Part shown: one piece after another, positions 52,681 to 63,131 of the stretch
How positions within the stretch are numbered: position 1 is the stretch's first letter
Layout: each line of letters starts with the position of its first letter
Assembly (NCBI GenBank): GCA_021741245.1
Contig: JAIOYF010000009.1
Location: 107,705 to 171,704, forward strand
DNA length: 64,000 nt
Direction: 5' to 3'
Source: Paracoccaceae bacterium
Lineage (GTDB): Bacteria > Pseudomonadota > Alphaproteobacteria > Rhodobacterales > Rhodobacteraceae
Position numbers and translations under genes: made by a program
The notes under the pieces: model-generated
Database searches by the model: none
Seen by the model: only the letters and a program-made list of their open reading frames with translations
What the model was told of the DNA's origin: nothing

Positions 52681-54423
52681 ATGAACCTCTTCGCCGATAT
52701 CCGTGCCACCGTCATAGCCGCGCTGACCGAAATGCAAGCCGAAGGCACTTTGCCGTCGGGCCTTGATTTCTCAAACGTTGCGGTTGAGCCTCCACGAGAC
52801 GCGGCACATGGCGATATGGCGACAAATGCGGCCATGGTTCTGGCCAAGCCTGCTGGTCTGCAACCGCGCGTCATTGCAGAGGCGTTGGCGGGCAAATTGT
52901 TGTCGGACGGTCGGATCACCAGTGCCGATGTGGCGGGGCCGGGCTTTTTGAACCTGCGGCTTGCTCCCGTTGTGTGGCAAGGTCTGGTTCAGAAGGCACT
53001 GTTGTCGGGCACCGATTTCGGGCGCTCGATGATTGGCTCGGGGATCAAGGTGAATGTGGAGTTCGTCTCGGCCAACCCGACGGGGCCGATGCATGTGGGC
53101 CACGTGCGCGGCGCTGTTGTGGGGGATGCCCTTGCCAACCTGCTTGCCTTTGCCGGGTGGGAGGTCACGCGGGAATACTACATCAACGATGGTGGCGCGC
53201 AGGTTGATGTTCTGGCTCGGTCAGCCTTTGAGCGCTATCGTCAGGCGCATGGCCTTGATCCCGAAATCCGCGAAGGGCTTTATCCCGGCGAGTATCTGAT
53301 CCCTGTGGGTGAGGCGCTGAAGGAAAAATACGGCGACAGCTTGCTCGACAAGGGCGAGCAGTTCTGGCTGGCTGACATTCGTGAATTTTCAACCCAGATG
53401 ATGATGCAGATGATCCGCGAGGATCTGGCAGCCCTTGGGGTGTCGATGGATGTCTATTCCTCGGAAAAGGCACTTTATGGCACGGGCAAGATCGAGGCCG
53501 CGATCAACACCTTGCGCGATATGGGACTGATCTACGAAGGCACGCTGGAACCGCCAAAGGGCAAAGAGCCCGAGGATTGGGAACCCCGTGTCCAGACCCT
53601 GTTTCGCAGCACTGCGCATGGCGATGATGTGGATCGGCCTGTGCAAAAATCGGATGGGTCCTGGACCTATTTCGCGCCCGACATTGCCTATCACTTTGAC
53701 AAGGTGCAGCGCGGCTTTGATCAGCTGATCGATATTTTTGGCGCGGACCATGGCGGATACGTCAAGCGGATGAAGGCTGCCGTCTCGGCCCTTTCGGGGG
53801 GCCGGGTTGCCTTGGACATCAAGCTGATCCAATTGGTCAAGCTGTGGAAAAATGGCGAGCCATTCAAGATGTCCAAACGCGCTGGCACCTTTGTGACCTT
53901 GCGCGATGTCGTGGAAATGGCGGGGGCCGATGTGACCCGCTTTATCATGCTGACACGCAAGAATGACGTGGCCTTGGATTTCGATTTCGACAAGGTGCTG
54001 GAGCAGTCCAAGGACAACCCGGTGTTCTATGTGCAATACGCCAATGCCCGCGTAAACTCGATCATGCGCAAGGCACGTGAGGCCGGGATGGATGTGTCTG
54101 ACGCCACCTTGGCTGCGGCCGATCTGACAAAACTGGATCATGTGGCCGAGATTGAGGTTGCCAAAAAGATTGCCGAATGGCCACGTCTGGTCGAGACAGC
54201 CGCACGCGGGAATGAACCGCACCGGGTGGCATTTTACCTCTATGAACTCGCGTCAGACCTGCACGGGTTGTGGAACCGGGGCAATGACGAGCCCAATTTG
54301 CGCTTTTTGCAGGACGATACTGCCACATCTACGGCGAAAATCGCCCTAGCGCGGGCCGTGGGCGTTGTCATTTGCTCAGGCCTTGGTATCTTGGGCGTGA
54401 CACCGGTCGAGGAAATGCGCTGA
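52681..54423 (+). CDS. argS: Arginyl-tRNA synthetase
   Basis: Class I synthetase that charges tRNA-Arg. The start ATG 52681 gives 580 residues; the longer frame overlaps the holin gene. The N-terminal additional domain (about 1-110) recognises the tRNA D-loop. The HIGH motif is HVGH in [15 protein letters not shown], and the KMSKS equivalent is KMSKR in [13 protein letters not shown]. The C-terminal DALR anticodon-binding domain ends near GVTPVEEMR. Confidence 0.97.
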   Translation: MNLFADIRATVIAALTEMQAEGTLPSGLDFSNVAVEPPRDAAHGDMATNAAMVLAKPAGLQPRVIAEALAGKLLSDGRITSADVAGPGFLNLRLAPVVWQGLVQKALLSGTDFGRSMIGSGIKVNVEFVSANPTGPMHVGHVRGAVVGDALANLLAFAGWEVTREYYINDGGAQVDVLARSAFERYRQAHGLDPEIREGLYPGEYLIPVGEALKEKYGDSLLDKGEQFWLADIREFSTQMMMQMIREDLAALGVSMDVYSSEKALYGTGKIEAAINTLRDMGLIYEGTLEPPKGKEPEDWEPRVQTLFRSTAHGDDVDRPVQKSDGSWTYFAPDIAYHFDKVQRGFDQLIDIFGADHGGYVKRMKAAVSALSGGRVALDIKLIQLVKLWKNGEPFKMSKRAGTFVTLRDVVEMAGADVTRFIMLTRKNDVALDFDFDKVLEQSKDNPVFYVQYANARVNSIMRKAREAGMDVSDATLAAADLTKLDHVAEIEVAKKIAEWPRLVETAARGNEPHRVAFYLYELASDLHGLWNRGNDEPNLRFLQDDTATSTAKIALARAVGVVICSGLGILGVTPVEEMR

Positions 54424-54491
54424 TCCAAACAAGCGCGCCGCCGGTTCAGCAGGCAATAAAGGCGGGAAAATCCGCCTGATCGAGGCAGAGC

Positions 54492-55457
54492 ATGGCGGAA
54501 GTCGACTACGAAGAATACGGGGCATCGCCCCGTTTCAACGGGCAACAGGCGCAACGGCTGATCAATATCGCAGGCGCTGTCTGTTCGATTGGCATCATCA
54601 TTTCGGTTGCTGTCTGGGGATACCGGCTGGCGGTGCGCGATGTGAATGGGGTGCCAGTCATCCGTGCGGCCCAAGGTCCGATGCGCGTGGCACCAGCAAC
54701 GCCGGGCGGTGAGATTGCCGACCATCAGGGGATGGCGGTCAATATCATCGCGGAAAATGGTGCTGTGAACGAAATGCCTGATGAAATCATTCTGGCCCCG
54801 ATGCCGGTTGAACTGAGCTTGGAAGACAGCGCCGGGTTGTCGCCCGCCCTGCCTGCCGAAGGGGCTGGAGTGCTTTCTCCGGGTGTGCAGGGGCCGGTGC
54901 AAGGCCCCGCTGCTCTGGATTTCGCAGCGGGCCAAGACCCGTCGCAACCCGTGGTTTTGTCTGATGCCCTGCCGCCGTCGGGCACAGAGAATGATGCCAT
55001 TGCCCGTGCCCTTGCCGATGCCTTGGCCTCGGATATCGCGCCGCTGGACACCGTGCCAGACAGCGCGCCGGAAGAGGTGGCCACGGGCGGAATGACGAAA
55101 TCCATGCGTCCTATGCCGCGGCCCACATCTTTTGGGATCACCGGGGTGCGCAGTGTTTCGGCGGAAATTGGTCCGATTGACGAGATTGATCCGGCGACTC
55201 TGGTCGTAGGTACAAGGCTTGTTCAGTTGGGCGCCTTTGACACAGGCGAACAGGCCCGCAGCGAATGGCGAAAACTGACGGGGAAATTCGGCGATTTGAT
55301 GAGCGGCAAATCAGCCGTCGTTCAATCGGCCCTGTCAGGCGGACGCACATTCTATCGGCTGCGCGCCCATGGCTTCGGCGGCGAGGATGATGCCCGCCGG
55401 TTCTGCACGGCGCTTTTGGCCGAAGGGGCGGCTTGCATCCCCGTGGCGCATAGATGA
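54492..55457 (+). CDS. SPOR-domain inner-membrane protein
   Basis: A 321-residue protein. A membrane span at about 25-42 follows a short acidic head; a long Pro/Ala/Asp-rich periplasmic linker (about 60-230) leads to a SPOR domain at about 238-321 (TRLVQLGAFDTGEQARSEW and TFYRLRAHGFGGEDDARRF). SPOR domains bind glycan strands without stem peptides at the septum, so a division role is likely. It overlaps nagZ by 4 bases. Confidence 0.88.
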   Translation: MAEVDYEEYGASPRFNGQQAQRLINIAGAVCSIGIIISVAVWGYRLAVRDVNGVPVIRAAQGPMRVAPATPGGEIADHQGMAVNIIAENGAVNEMPDEIILAPMPVELSLEDSAGLSPALPAEGAGVLSPGVQGPVQGPAALDFAAGQDPSQPVVLSDALPPSGTENDAIARALADALASDIAPLDTVPDSAPEEVATGGMTKSMRPMPRPTSFGITGVRSVSAEIGPIDEIDPATLVVGTRLVQLGAFDTGEQARSEWRKLTGKFGDLMSGKSAVVQSALSGGRTFYRLRAHGFGGEDDARRFCTALLAEGAACIPVAHR

Positions 55458-56458
55458 GCGGCAAACTCGCCGCGATCTTTGGCTGTCTTGGCCCGCAGCT
55501 TCTTGCGGAGGAGCGTGCGTTTTTCCGTGATTGCGATCCTTTCGGGTTCATCCTCTTTGCCCGCAACGTAGAGACGCCCGCACAACTGCGCGCCCTGACC
55601 CAAGATCTGCGCGAGGCCGTGGGTCGTGACGCGCCCATTTTGGTCGATCAAGAGGGTGGGCGGGTACAACGTCTGCGCGCGCCGCATTGGCGTGAATGGG
55701 ACCCGCCGCTTGAGACTGTGGCCCATGCCAGTGATCCTGTTCGCGCCATGTGGGTGCGGTCGCGCTTGATTGCCCATGAATTGCGCGGTGTCGGGATTGA
55801 CAGCAATTGCGCGCCTTGCGCCGATATCGCCGGTGCCGGGACGCATCCGTTCCTGAAAAACCGCTGCTATGGCGAGACGGCATCGCAAGTGACCGAGATT
55901 TCCCGTGCCGTGGCCGACGGCCATCTGGCAGGTGGGGTTTTGCCGGTGATGAAGCATCTTCCCGGTCACGGTCGGGCAACGGCAGATACGCATCATGATT
56001 TGCCAACCGTGGAGGCCAGTGCCGAAGACTTGGCCCTCAGTGACTTTGCGCCGTTCCGGGCGCTTTCTGACCTGCCCATGGCAATGACCGCGCATATCAT
56101 CTTTTCCGCCTATGACAGCCTGCCCGCGACCCAATCCCCGGCGATGATCCGCGTGATTCGTGAGGTGATCGGCTTTGACGGGCTTTTGATGACCGACGAT
56201 CTGAACATGCAGGCGCTGCAAGGAACCTTGGCGCAGCGGACGGCGGCCTCCATGGCGGCGGGCTGTGACATTGCCCTGCATTGCAAGGGCGTGATGGCGG
56301 AAATGCTGGCGGTGGCCGGGGCCTGCGGGGATCAGACGCCCGAGATCAGGGCCCGTGCTATCGCGGCTCTTGGTCAGCGCAAAACCCCCGATCCGGTTGA
56401 CATAGAGGCCCTCGAAGCCGAATTTCGGGGCTTGATGACCGAGAGTGGCCATGGCTGA
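55454..56458 (+). CDS. nagZ: Beta-N-acetylhexosaminidase NagZ
   Basis: GH3 enzyme that removes GlcNAc from peptidoglycan fragments in recycling. It has 334 residues. The KHLPGHGRATADTHHDLP loop carries the catalytic His/Asp pair, and the nucleophile Asp is in LLMTDDLNMQAL. It is the single-domain cytoplasmic form, with no signal peptide. Its stop overlaps the scpA start region. Confidence 0.93.
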   Translation: MSGKLAAIFGCLGPQLLAEERAFFRDCDPFGFILFARNVETPAQLRALTQDLREAVGRDAPILVDQEGGRVQRLRAPHWREWDPPLETVAHASDPVRAMWVRSRLIAHELRGVGIDSNCAPCADIAGAGTHPFLKNRCYGETASQVTEISRAVADGHLAGGVLPVMKHLPGHGRATADTHHDLPTVEASAEDLALSDFAPFRALSDLPMAMTAHIIFSAYDSLPATQSPAMIRVIREVIGFDGLLMTDDLNMQALQGTLAQRTAASMAAGCDIALHCKGVMAEMLAVAGACGDQTPEIRARAIAALGQRKTPDPVDIEALEAEFRGLMTESGHG

Positions 56459-57245
56459 GCAAACATCAGACGATTGGGGTGACGCACGTCTTACGCCTGC
56501 GGACCGGATGGCCGCCGAGGCCTTGATCGTCGATGTAGAGGGGTTTGAAGGCCCGCTTGACCTGTTGCTGACCCTAAGCCGGACGCAAAAGGTGGATCTG
56601 CGCAAGATTTCCGTCTTGGAACTGGCCCAGCAATATCTGGCCTTTGTTGAAAAGGCCCGTGCCCTGCGCATTGAACTTGCCGCTGACTATCTGGTGATGG
56701 CGGCGTGGCTTGCGTTTCTGAAATCCCGGCTGCTTTTGCCGCCCGAACCGGGTGAGGATGGTCCAAGTGCGGAAGACCTTGCCGCGCATCTGGCCTTTCA
56801 GTTGGAGCGGCTGCAAGCCATGCGCGAGGCAGCGGCCCGCCTTATGGCGCGCGATCATCTGGGGCGGGATTTCTTTGCGCGGGGCCTGCCCGAAGACATC
56901 ACCCGCCATCGCAAGGTGGAATACTCGGCATCGTTGCTCGACCTGATGCGCGCCTATGCCCGCATCCGTACCAAGGATGAGTTTCGCCCCTTTGTCATGG
57001 ACCGTGAACATCTGTTCACAATGGAACAGGCCTTGGACCGGATGCGTGGCCTGATTGGCTATGTGGGCGAATGGTCTGATCTGACAAGCTTTTTGCCAGA
57101 TGGCTGGGATGTGAACCCGATGCGCCGACGCTCGTCCACAGCCGCCCATTTTGCCGCCATTCTGGAGATGGCCAAACGCGGGCAGGTCGAGGTCCGTCAG
57201 GGAGAGACGTTTTCTCCGATCCAGATCCGTCGGAAAGAACCATGA
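56451..57245 (+). CDS. scpA: Segregation and condensation protein ScpA
   Basis: Kleisin subunit of the bacterial condensin: bridges the SMC heads. It has 264 residues from ATG 56451 (8-base overlap with nagZ). The N-terminal segment FEGPLDLLLTLSRTQKVDLRKISV is the family signature that binds the SMC neck, and the C-terminal winged helix contacts the SMC cap. It overlaps scpB by 4 bases (ATGA). Confidence 0.93.
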   Translation: MAEQTSDDWGDARLTPADRMAAEALIVDVEGFEGPLDLLLTLSRTQKVDLRKISVLELAQQYLAFVEKARALRIELAADYLVMAAWLAFLKSRLLLPPEPGEDGPSAEDLAAHLAFQLERLQAMREAAARLMARDHLGRDFFARGLPEDITRHRKVEYSASLLDLMRAYARIRTKDEFRPFVMDREHLFTMEQALDRMRGLIGYVGEWSDLTSFLPDGWDVNPMRRRSSTAAHFAAILEMAKRGQVEVRQGETFSPIQIRRKEP

Positions 57246-57892
57246 CGCAAACCCCCGATCCCATTGAGAAAAGCCTGTTCGAGGCCCCACCTATGGGGGA
57301 ACAGGAACGGATGGTCGAGGCGATCTTGTTCGCCAGTGCAGAACCTGTAAGCGTGGCCGAGTTGATTTCACGAATGCCCCATGGTTGCGACCCGGCAGAG
57401 GCGCTTGTGTATGTTCGCAAGCGGTATGAAGGGCGTGGCGTGCATCTGGTTCGGGTGGGGGATGCCTGGGCCATGCGCACGGCGCCCGATCTTGGTCATC
57501 TGATGCGCAAAGAAACGGTCGAGTCGCGCAAACTGTCGCGGGCCGCGATCGAGACCTTGGCCATCGTCGCCTATCATCAACCCGTCACGCGGGCCGAGAT
57601 TGAGGAAATTCGGGGGGTTGCGGTCAGTCGCGGCACTGTGGACCAATTGTTGGAGCTGGACTGGATCAGGCTTGGCCGTCGCCGGATGACACCGGGCAGG
57701 CCGGTCACCTTTGTGGTCACAGAACACTTCCTTGATCATTTCGGGCTTGAATCCGCACGCGACCTGCCGGGCCTGAAGGAATTGCGCGCCGCCGGATTGT
57801 TGGACAACCGGCCCCTGCCGACCGGATTGCAAAAAACTGAGGAAGACGAAGAAGAGGCGACCACAGGCCAAAGCGAACTTTTTGAGGATTGA
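57242..57892 (+). CDS. scpB: Segregation and condensation protein ScpB
   Basis: Binds ScpA as a dimer and sets the SMC complex. It has 216 residues with two winged-helix domains: the first about 20-95 (MVEAILFASAEPVSVAELI), the second about 100-180 (ESRKLSRAAIETLAIVAYHQPV and RGVAVSRGTVDQLLE). A charged acidic tail follows. Part of nagZ-scpA-scpB, with a small basic protein gene after it. Confidence 0.93.
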   Translation: MTQTPDPIEKSLFEAPPMGEQERMVEAILFASAEPVSVAELISRMPHGCDPAEALVYVRKRYEGRGVHLVRVGDAWAMRTAPDLGHLMRKETVESRKLSRAAIETLAIVAYHQPVTRAEIEEIRGVAVSRGTVDQLLELDWIRLGRRRMTPGRPVTFVVTEHFLDHFGLESARDLPGLKELRAAGLLDNRPLPTGLQKTEEDEEEATTGQSELFED

Positions 57893-57893
57893 G

Positions 57894-58106
57894 ATGAATC
57901 TGAATCAGATTATGAACATGATTATTCGCATTTTCGTCCGCAAAGGGGTGAATTGGGGGATCAACAAAGGCGTTGATCTTGCCGCCCGTCGGGGCAAACC
58001 GGCCGCCACCATGTCAAAGGCCGATCATCAAACCGCCCAACAAACGCGCGACATGGCAAAACGGGCCCGCAAACTGGCCCGCATCACGGGGCGCATCGGG
58101 CGCTGA
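57894..58106 (+). CDS. Small basic protein (70 aa) downstream of scpB
   Basis: ATG 57894 lies one base after the scpB stop, within GAGATG. The 70-residue product is strongly basic: an amphipathic N-terminal helix (LNQIMNMIIRIFVRKGVNWG) followed by ARRGKPA and a KMAKRARKLARITGRIGR-like Arg/Lys end. I recall such short basic proteins at this place in Rhodobacterales scpB neighbourhoods. Function unknown. DNA or membrane binding are both possible. Confidence 0.7.
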   Translation: MNLNQIMNMIIRIFVRKGVNWGINKGVDLAARRGKPAATMSKADHQTAQQTRDMAKRARKLARITGRIGR

Positions 58107-58284
58107 TCCGTCATCCAGGTGTCACTTTGCTGTGCAACCCATGGCCCCAAGTGTGGTTCTGGGTTGCTACAGGCTTTAGGGGACTTGTCAGCCCGTCCAC
58201 GCCATATATAGTTGAGGGATCGGGGCGGGGCACCCCGCCACGATGCCAGACAGGCAACGGGGCTGGGTGGGAGTCTTTAGACGA

Positions 58285-58869
58285 ATGGACGGTGACTTTA
58301 GAACTCAATTTGTACGCGATCCAGCATCCTTGCGCCATTTTCCGGCACTTGTGTTGAATGCTGACTATCGCCCGTTAAGCTATTACCCTCTGTCGCTTTG
58401 GCCTTGGCAAGAGGCGATCAAGGCGGCCTTCCTCGACAGGGTTCAGATCGTCGCAGAATATGATGAGGTTGTCCGAAGCCAAAGGGCAGAGTTCCGCATA
58501 CCCTCGGTTGTCGTGCTGAAAGATTTCGTAAAACCCCAAAAGCGCGTGGCCTTCACGCGCTTTAATCTTTTCTTGCGGGATGAGTTTTGCTGCCAATATT
58601 GCGGCGCTCGTGGCGAGTTGACCTTTGACCATGTGATTCCACGTGCAAGGGGCGGGGTGACCTCTTGGGAAAACGTGGTCGCCGCTTGCAGTCCATGCAA
58701 CCTGCGCAAGGGATCCAAGTCCTTGAAACAGGCGGGAATGTCGCTTAATCGCCGCCCACGCGCACCACAAGCCGAAGAGATGCAGGCCCATGGCCGCCGC
58801 TTTCCACCGAATTACCTGCATGAAAGCTGGATGGATTACCTTTATTGGGACGCTGAGCTTGACGCCTGA
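58285..58869 (+). CDS. HNH endonuclease
   Basis: A 194-residue protein. The start ATG 58285 is chosen because MDGDFRTQF begins the conserved part; the longer frame starts in a hairpin-rich leader. Residues about 100-150 hold the HNH fold: CQYCGARGELTFDHVIPRARGG, then NVVAACSPCNLRKGS, with the two CxxC zinc knuckles. The N-terminal LNADYRPLSYYPLSLWPW belongs to the family that carries this domain in many Proteobacteria. Not linked to a mobile intron here; it could act in repair or defence. Confidence 0.9.
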   Translation: MDGDFRTQFVRDPASLRHFPALVLNADYRPLSYYPLSLWPWQEAIKAAFLDRVQIVAEYDEVVRSQRAEFRIPSVVVLKDFVKPQKRVAFTRFNLFLRDEFCCQYCGARGELTFDHVIPRARGGVTSWENVVAACSPCNLRKGSKSLKQAGMSLNRRPRAPQAEEMQAHGRRFPPNYLHESWMDYLYWDAELDA

Positions 58870-59097
58870 GGGCTTTGCTTTTCAACAAGGTGTGGAGGGA
58901 AGGATAGTTTTCACCATATCGGGGGTTTTGCTTCCGGTATGGAAGCATCGGTTTCACCGGCCAACGTTTTGACGTGCTTGCGAATGATCCGGCCGAGGCT
59001 TCTGAAGGTAGCGCGACGCGGTCTCAGGCTATTCACATATCTCCCGCTTCCCTATCTCATTCAGTAATTGGGCCTTTCCAAAAATCGGAAGGATCCA

Positions 59098-61356
59098 ATG
59101 AAAACAAAAGCTTCAACATTGACCCCACGCATGCTGTCAGACTTCTGCGCCAAGCGGCTTGCGCCAGTTCTGCCGGAAGAGGTGGTGAAACGACTGCATC
59201 AGTACATGGGCGAATTGCTGGCCCAACAGGAGTATCCGTCCTATCGCGGCGCAGGCCTTGACCTGACAGCCTTGGCGGAGACGCTGTCGCTAGATCTCGG
59301 CCTTTTGAAACCCCAGAAGGCGCAGATCAGGCCGATTTTCGATGCTATCGCGCGGGCAGTTGCTGAGGGGAGGCTGCGGGCAGGTGTGCCCTCGCGACAG
59401 CGCAGCATCCGAAAGGAAGAGGCCGGATCGGGATCGCCGCCCCGCGCGAAAATTGCGCCCCATTCAAGAAAAGCGCCTCGACGGCAACGGCGACCGGTGA
59501 TTGAGTTCCCGGAGCCCCTGTTCACGGAATGGGATGAACCTGACAGTTTCGGCGCTGCCCTTCGGCTGCATGCAAGCCGCCACGGCGAGACGACCTATCA
59601 CCTTTTCGACGCCGTTGTGCGCCCCGAAGACGGCGTCAACCGCAGCACCGTCATCAGCTGGGGGCGCGGAACCAAAATGCCGCGCGCTGCGATCAGTTTG
59701 GAAATCCTCTGCCGGATTGAACGGCGTTACCGTTTGCCTGCAGGATATTTTCTGGCCAAGACAGGCACCCCCGACCGCGCTCCAGGCGATTTCAATCTGG
59801 AAGGCGTGACGCCCGCTGAACGCAGGCGGCTTGCCTGGCACCTGCCAGATGATTTCAACCGCCGCCCACGGCACGCGCAGGCGGAAATTCTGGACTGGGT
59901 GCGCACGGTCATCATCAGCGGTTCCACGGATTACCGCCGGTATCAGGCCGCGATGATGCGGCACCGCTATGCCGTGCGGTTTTCCGGCCAGTCAGACCCG
60001 CGACGTCCGTCGTCCATCGCCCAGACGCCCGAGGAGTCGGGCATCATCCTCGCGCCAAAGCGGCTCAACGATGAAATGTCTGCGATCCTGACCTTCAAGA
60101 CGGCCACCTTCGCGGCCTTCGGATTGCAAAGGAATGGGGTTTGGGGAACTGAGACCGCGGCGCAGAAGGTCGAACATTTCGGCCTGTGGTTCGGTGCCTT
60201 CGCGGCCCCGCCCGAAAGCGAAGTTCAGGGCCGTGGCGTTGACCCGAGGCTTTTGACCTTCGCGATGATGATCTTCCCGCAGGTCTGGGACTGGTATCTG
60301 ACCTGGCGCGAACGGCGGCGGGGATTTTATACCAAATGGGAGGTCGACCTGCTGTCCATTGCCGCCGCCTTCTGCCGCGAAGAAACCGGCTGGCTGCGCC
60401 AGACCCCGCGCATCGCCGGCAACCTGGCTGTGATCGACGGCCTGATCAGCCCGGAGGACATCGCTGAAGTGGAGGCCGATTGGGCGGGCGCCTGTGACCG
60501 GATGTACAAGCATGCCCGCCGCCGCATTAAGGAAATCGACCGCGTTGCCCGCATCCACCGCGATCCTTTCGAGCCAATCCTGCCAGTGCTGGAGGCGCCC
60601 AGTCCGGTCGGCGAATATCGCAAGATCACCGAAGAAATCCTGAACCGGATGCCGGATGAGCGCCATACTCCCCGTGCTGCGGCCGAGGCGGTCAGGGCCT
60701 TCCTGCTGCTACGGATCGGCCTGCATACCGGTTTGCGCCAGAAGAATCTGCGCGAATTGTTGCTGTGCAAGCCGGGCAGCCTGCCCACGCCGGAGCGGCG
60801 GCTGGAAGATATGAAGCGCGGCGAACTGCGCTGGAGCAGCCGCGACTAGGGCTGGGAAATCCTGATCCCCTCGGTTGCGTTCAAGAATGCGAACTCGTCC
60901 TTCTTCGGGGCAAAACCCTTCCGCCTGATCCTGCCGGACCTTGGCCGCCTCTATGAGCTGCTTGAGGCATGGATCGAGCGTCACCGCGGCAGGCTGATCG
61001 GAACCGCGGCCGACCCTGGCACCCTGTTTGTGAAAACCGCCAAGATGACGAGCACAAATGCCGCTTATTGCCAGAACACCTTTTACGAGGCGTGGCGCAC
61101 CGCGATCCAGCGTTACGGGATCTACAACCCATGGACAAATCGTGGTGCGATCAAGGGGCTGTTGCCGCATGGACCCCACAATGTGCGCGACGTGCTGGCG
61201 ACCCATATCCTGAAACAAACCGGATCTTATGAACAGGCCAGCTACGCGATCCAGGACACGGCCGAGATGGTCGCGCAGCACTACGGCCGCTTCCTACCCC
61301 AGGACAAAGCCGAAATCGCAGCCCGGATCCTCAATCAGGTTTGGCAAGCCGCCTGA
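59098..61356 (+). pseudogene. HTH-tyrosine recombinase (integrase-like) with an in-frame TAG
   Basis: The frame from ATG 59098 (after GGAAGGA) is open to a TAG at 60847-60849 and continues in the same frame to TGA at 61356, 752 codons in all. Residues about 165-235 look like an XRE-type helix-turn-helix (NRSTVISWGRGTKMP). The C-terminal part is a tyrosine recombinase: Arg547 (HTGLRQKN), probable Lys596 (VAFKNA), His694 and Arg697 (GPHNVRDVLAT) and nucleophile Tyr729 (AQHYGRF). The TAG is codon 584, so all catalytic residues but the first Arg lie beyond it. CAG to TAG is a single change that would explain it. The N-terminal 583 residues alone could not recombine DNA. Confidence 0.72.
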
Positions 61357-61775
61357 CAGGTAAGCCGGGCAGGGGGCGGCACCTTGCCGCCTCCTGTTCG
61401 GCGAAGATAACTCAGGGTCCAGTTCAAATGCTGACGCAAATATGCAACGCGGCCGAGAGGCTGCCCGGGGCTATCGTTGTCACAAATCTCTAAGGCATTT
61501 TCCGCCCGGGAACAGCAAAGATCCATGGAAGACAGATTCGGCCCTTAGCGGTCATCGGGCAACCTGTCGGCTTGTCCTGAAAGCGGTCGCTCGAACCTGT
61601 CGCAGCTTGCCTTGCATATCCTGGCCTTCCGTTGGCTTCTTGCTCGACCGTACCTCCACCTCTTGAATAATGGTCCACCAGCGGAAGGTGCGGGCTGTTC
61701 AAGCGGCAAGACTGCCTGTGCAACAGAGAGCGCAGCGGTTACAGGCGTAACATCAGCCTGGCGACCCCCGCGCCA
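61357..61775. other. Region without a recognised gene (419 bases)
   Basis: Between the convergent recombinase and methyltransferase genes. Short frames exist on both strands, but none has a ribosome site with a plausible product. It could hold remnants of older genes. I see no tRNA or terminator of note. Confidence 0.4.
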
Positions 61776-62414
61776 TCAAGGGCAGAGCCTCGCTTGGCCG
61801 AACTTTTGCGCAACGCTGTAGGGATTTTGTAGATGCATCCCGAACGTCCGCTGATCAATAATCACAAAGCCCGCTTCGGTGACCGCCTCAGAAAGGCTGG
61901 CGCTCGTCAGCCGAGCGGCCGATGGAAACATGCCGATCAACCGCAGTGCCGCGAACAGCAGGCGGAATTTCCACCCCAGATCGGCAAAGCACCAAGTCTT
62001 GCTGATCAGAACGCCTCCCGGCTTTAATGCAGAGTGAATCTAGCGCAGCAGGCCCGGCAAATCGTCCACAAGATGCAGGACGTTGAACGCGCAGATCGCA
62101 TCAAAAGGCGCGCCGTCGAACGCCCTTTGCGCGTCAGTTCTTTCAAAATGCAGAGTGGCCGGTGCCAGCTTTGACCGGGCGATGCGGATCATTTCAGCTG
62201 AAAAGTCGGTTGCCGTGTAGCTGGCCACATGGCTGGCCAGACGGATCGCCGTTCCGCCAGTACCGCAGCCAATTTCCAGCACCCGATCGCCGGGGTTCAG
62301 CCGTGAAGCGACGTCGGCCAACAACGCCTCATAGGCCGCAACATCCGTGATCTGACGCGCCGCATAGCGTTTTGCGATGCGGTCCCAGAATCTCATGCTG
62401 CGATTATGGGGCAT
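61776..62414 (-). pseudogene. SAM-dependent methyltransferase with an in-frame TAG
   Basis: ATG 62414 follows AGAGGA. The reading frame shows the class I fold: RFWDRIAKRYAARQ, motif I as VLEIGCGTGG (about 46-55), then TATDFSAEM, and FDAICAFNVLHLV. It meets a TAG at codon 125 (62042-62040), after which the same frame continues with IHSALKPGGVLISKTW, the usual next motif, to TGA at 61776. The total of 212 codons is the normal length for this family. The TAG lies between GLLR and IHSA, where Gln (CAG) or Arg would be expected. Substrate unknown. Confidence 0.7.
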
Positions 62415-62573
62415 GGCTTTCCTCTGCTGATCATGTTCTTGCAGCGGTGGCGCTGAGGGGCGACCATCCATCTCACGTCCGGTGCCGCCGCATTGCGTTG
62501 ACCACTAGGATGCTGCTGCGAGTGTTCACGGTAGCTTGCCGACTGCGGCGTTGCGGGATGTTCTGGCTGATGC

Positions 62574-63077
62574 TCAGCTCTCGGCGCGGCGCATCCGGTT
62601 GATCAGCCCGTCCTTCAGCACGAAGTGATGATAGGCGGCCCCCACCACGTGCAGCGCCACCAGCGCCGGCAGGCCGATCTTCAGGATGTTGTGGCCCTGT
62701 GCTGCCAACTCGACTCCGCCAAACCAGGCCATAGACCCGCTGAGCGGCATCAGGATCATCAGCGCGTAAAGGCCCAGATGCGTGGCCTTGGCCAGCGTCC
62801 GCTGGACCGAGCTGTCGCCCACCATTGACGGCGCCCCGACGCGTGCCTTGATCGACAGTCGCCACAGCGCAAACACCAGCACCAGCGCGCCCCCCGCGAC
62901 ATGGGCAAGGACAAGTGGGTTGAAGGCGATCTCCACGCCCTTGGTCGCCGCATCCCATGCCGCGGACATCGCGTCCTTGAACAGGTATTGCTGCACGATC
63001 AGGGCCGCTGCCCCCCAGTGCAACAGGATCTGCAGGCGGGAATATCCTGTCGGGGCGGGTCTGGTGCGGGCTGTCAT
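62574..63077 (-). CDS. Cytochrome b561-type membrane protein
   Basis: A 167-residue protein with four membrane spans, and His residues at the right depth for two b hemes: LLHWG, LAHVAGG, ATHLGLY and ALHVVGAAYHHF. Family members carry electrons between quinol or NADPH donors and periplasmic partners. The partner here is unknown. AGGAG lies 9 bases before the ATG at 63077. It is transcribed away from the TetR gene across a shared operator-like palindrome. Confidence 0.9.
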   Translation of the reverse strand: MTARTRPAPTGYSRLQILLHWGAAALIVQQYLFKDAMSAAWDAATKGVEIAFNPLVLAHVAGGALVLVFALWRLSIKARVGAPSMVGDSSVQRTLAKATHLGLYALMILMPLSGSMAWFGGVELAAQGHNILKIGLPALVALHVVGAAYHHFVLKDGLINRMRRAES

Positions 63078-63131
63078 CTTGCGAAACTCCTGACAATGCG
63101 AATCGATTTGCTTTCCCTGTACGTTATGTTA

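Noticed and set aside
58134..58239. Hairpins GCAACCCA/TGGGTTGC and GGCGGGG/CCCCGCC before the HNH gene, considered as terminator or riboswitch
   Set aside because: No T-run follows either stem and no known riboswitch core is seen; they may only be leader structure.
61612..61821. Forward frame of 69 residues between the two broken genes
   Set aside because: No ribosome site and no recognisable product; it overlaps the tail of the methyltransferase frame.
59098..62414. Alternative genetic code or amber suppression to explain the two TAG codons
   Set aside because: TAG ends many core genes in this same window (pyrH, cdsA, sciP, recG, der, zapA), so general recoding is not compatible; decay is simpler.
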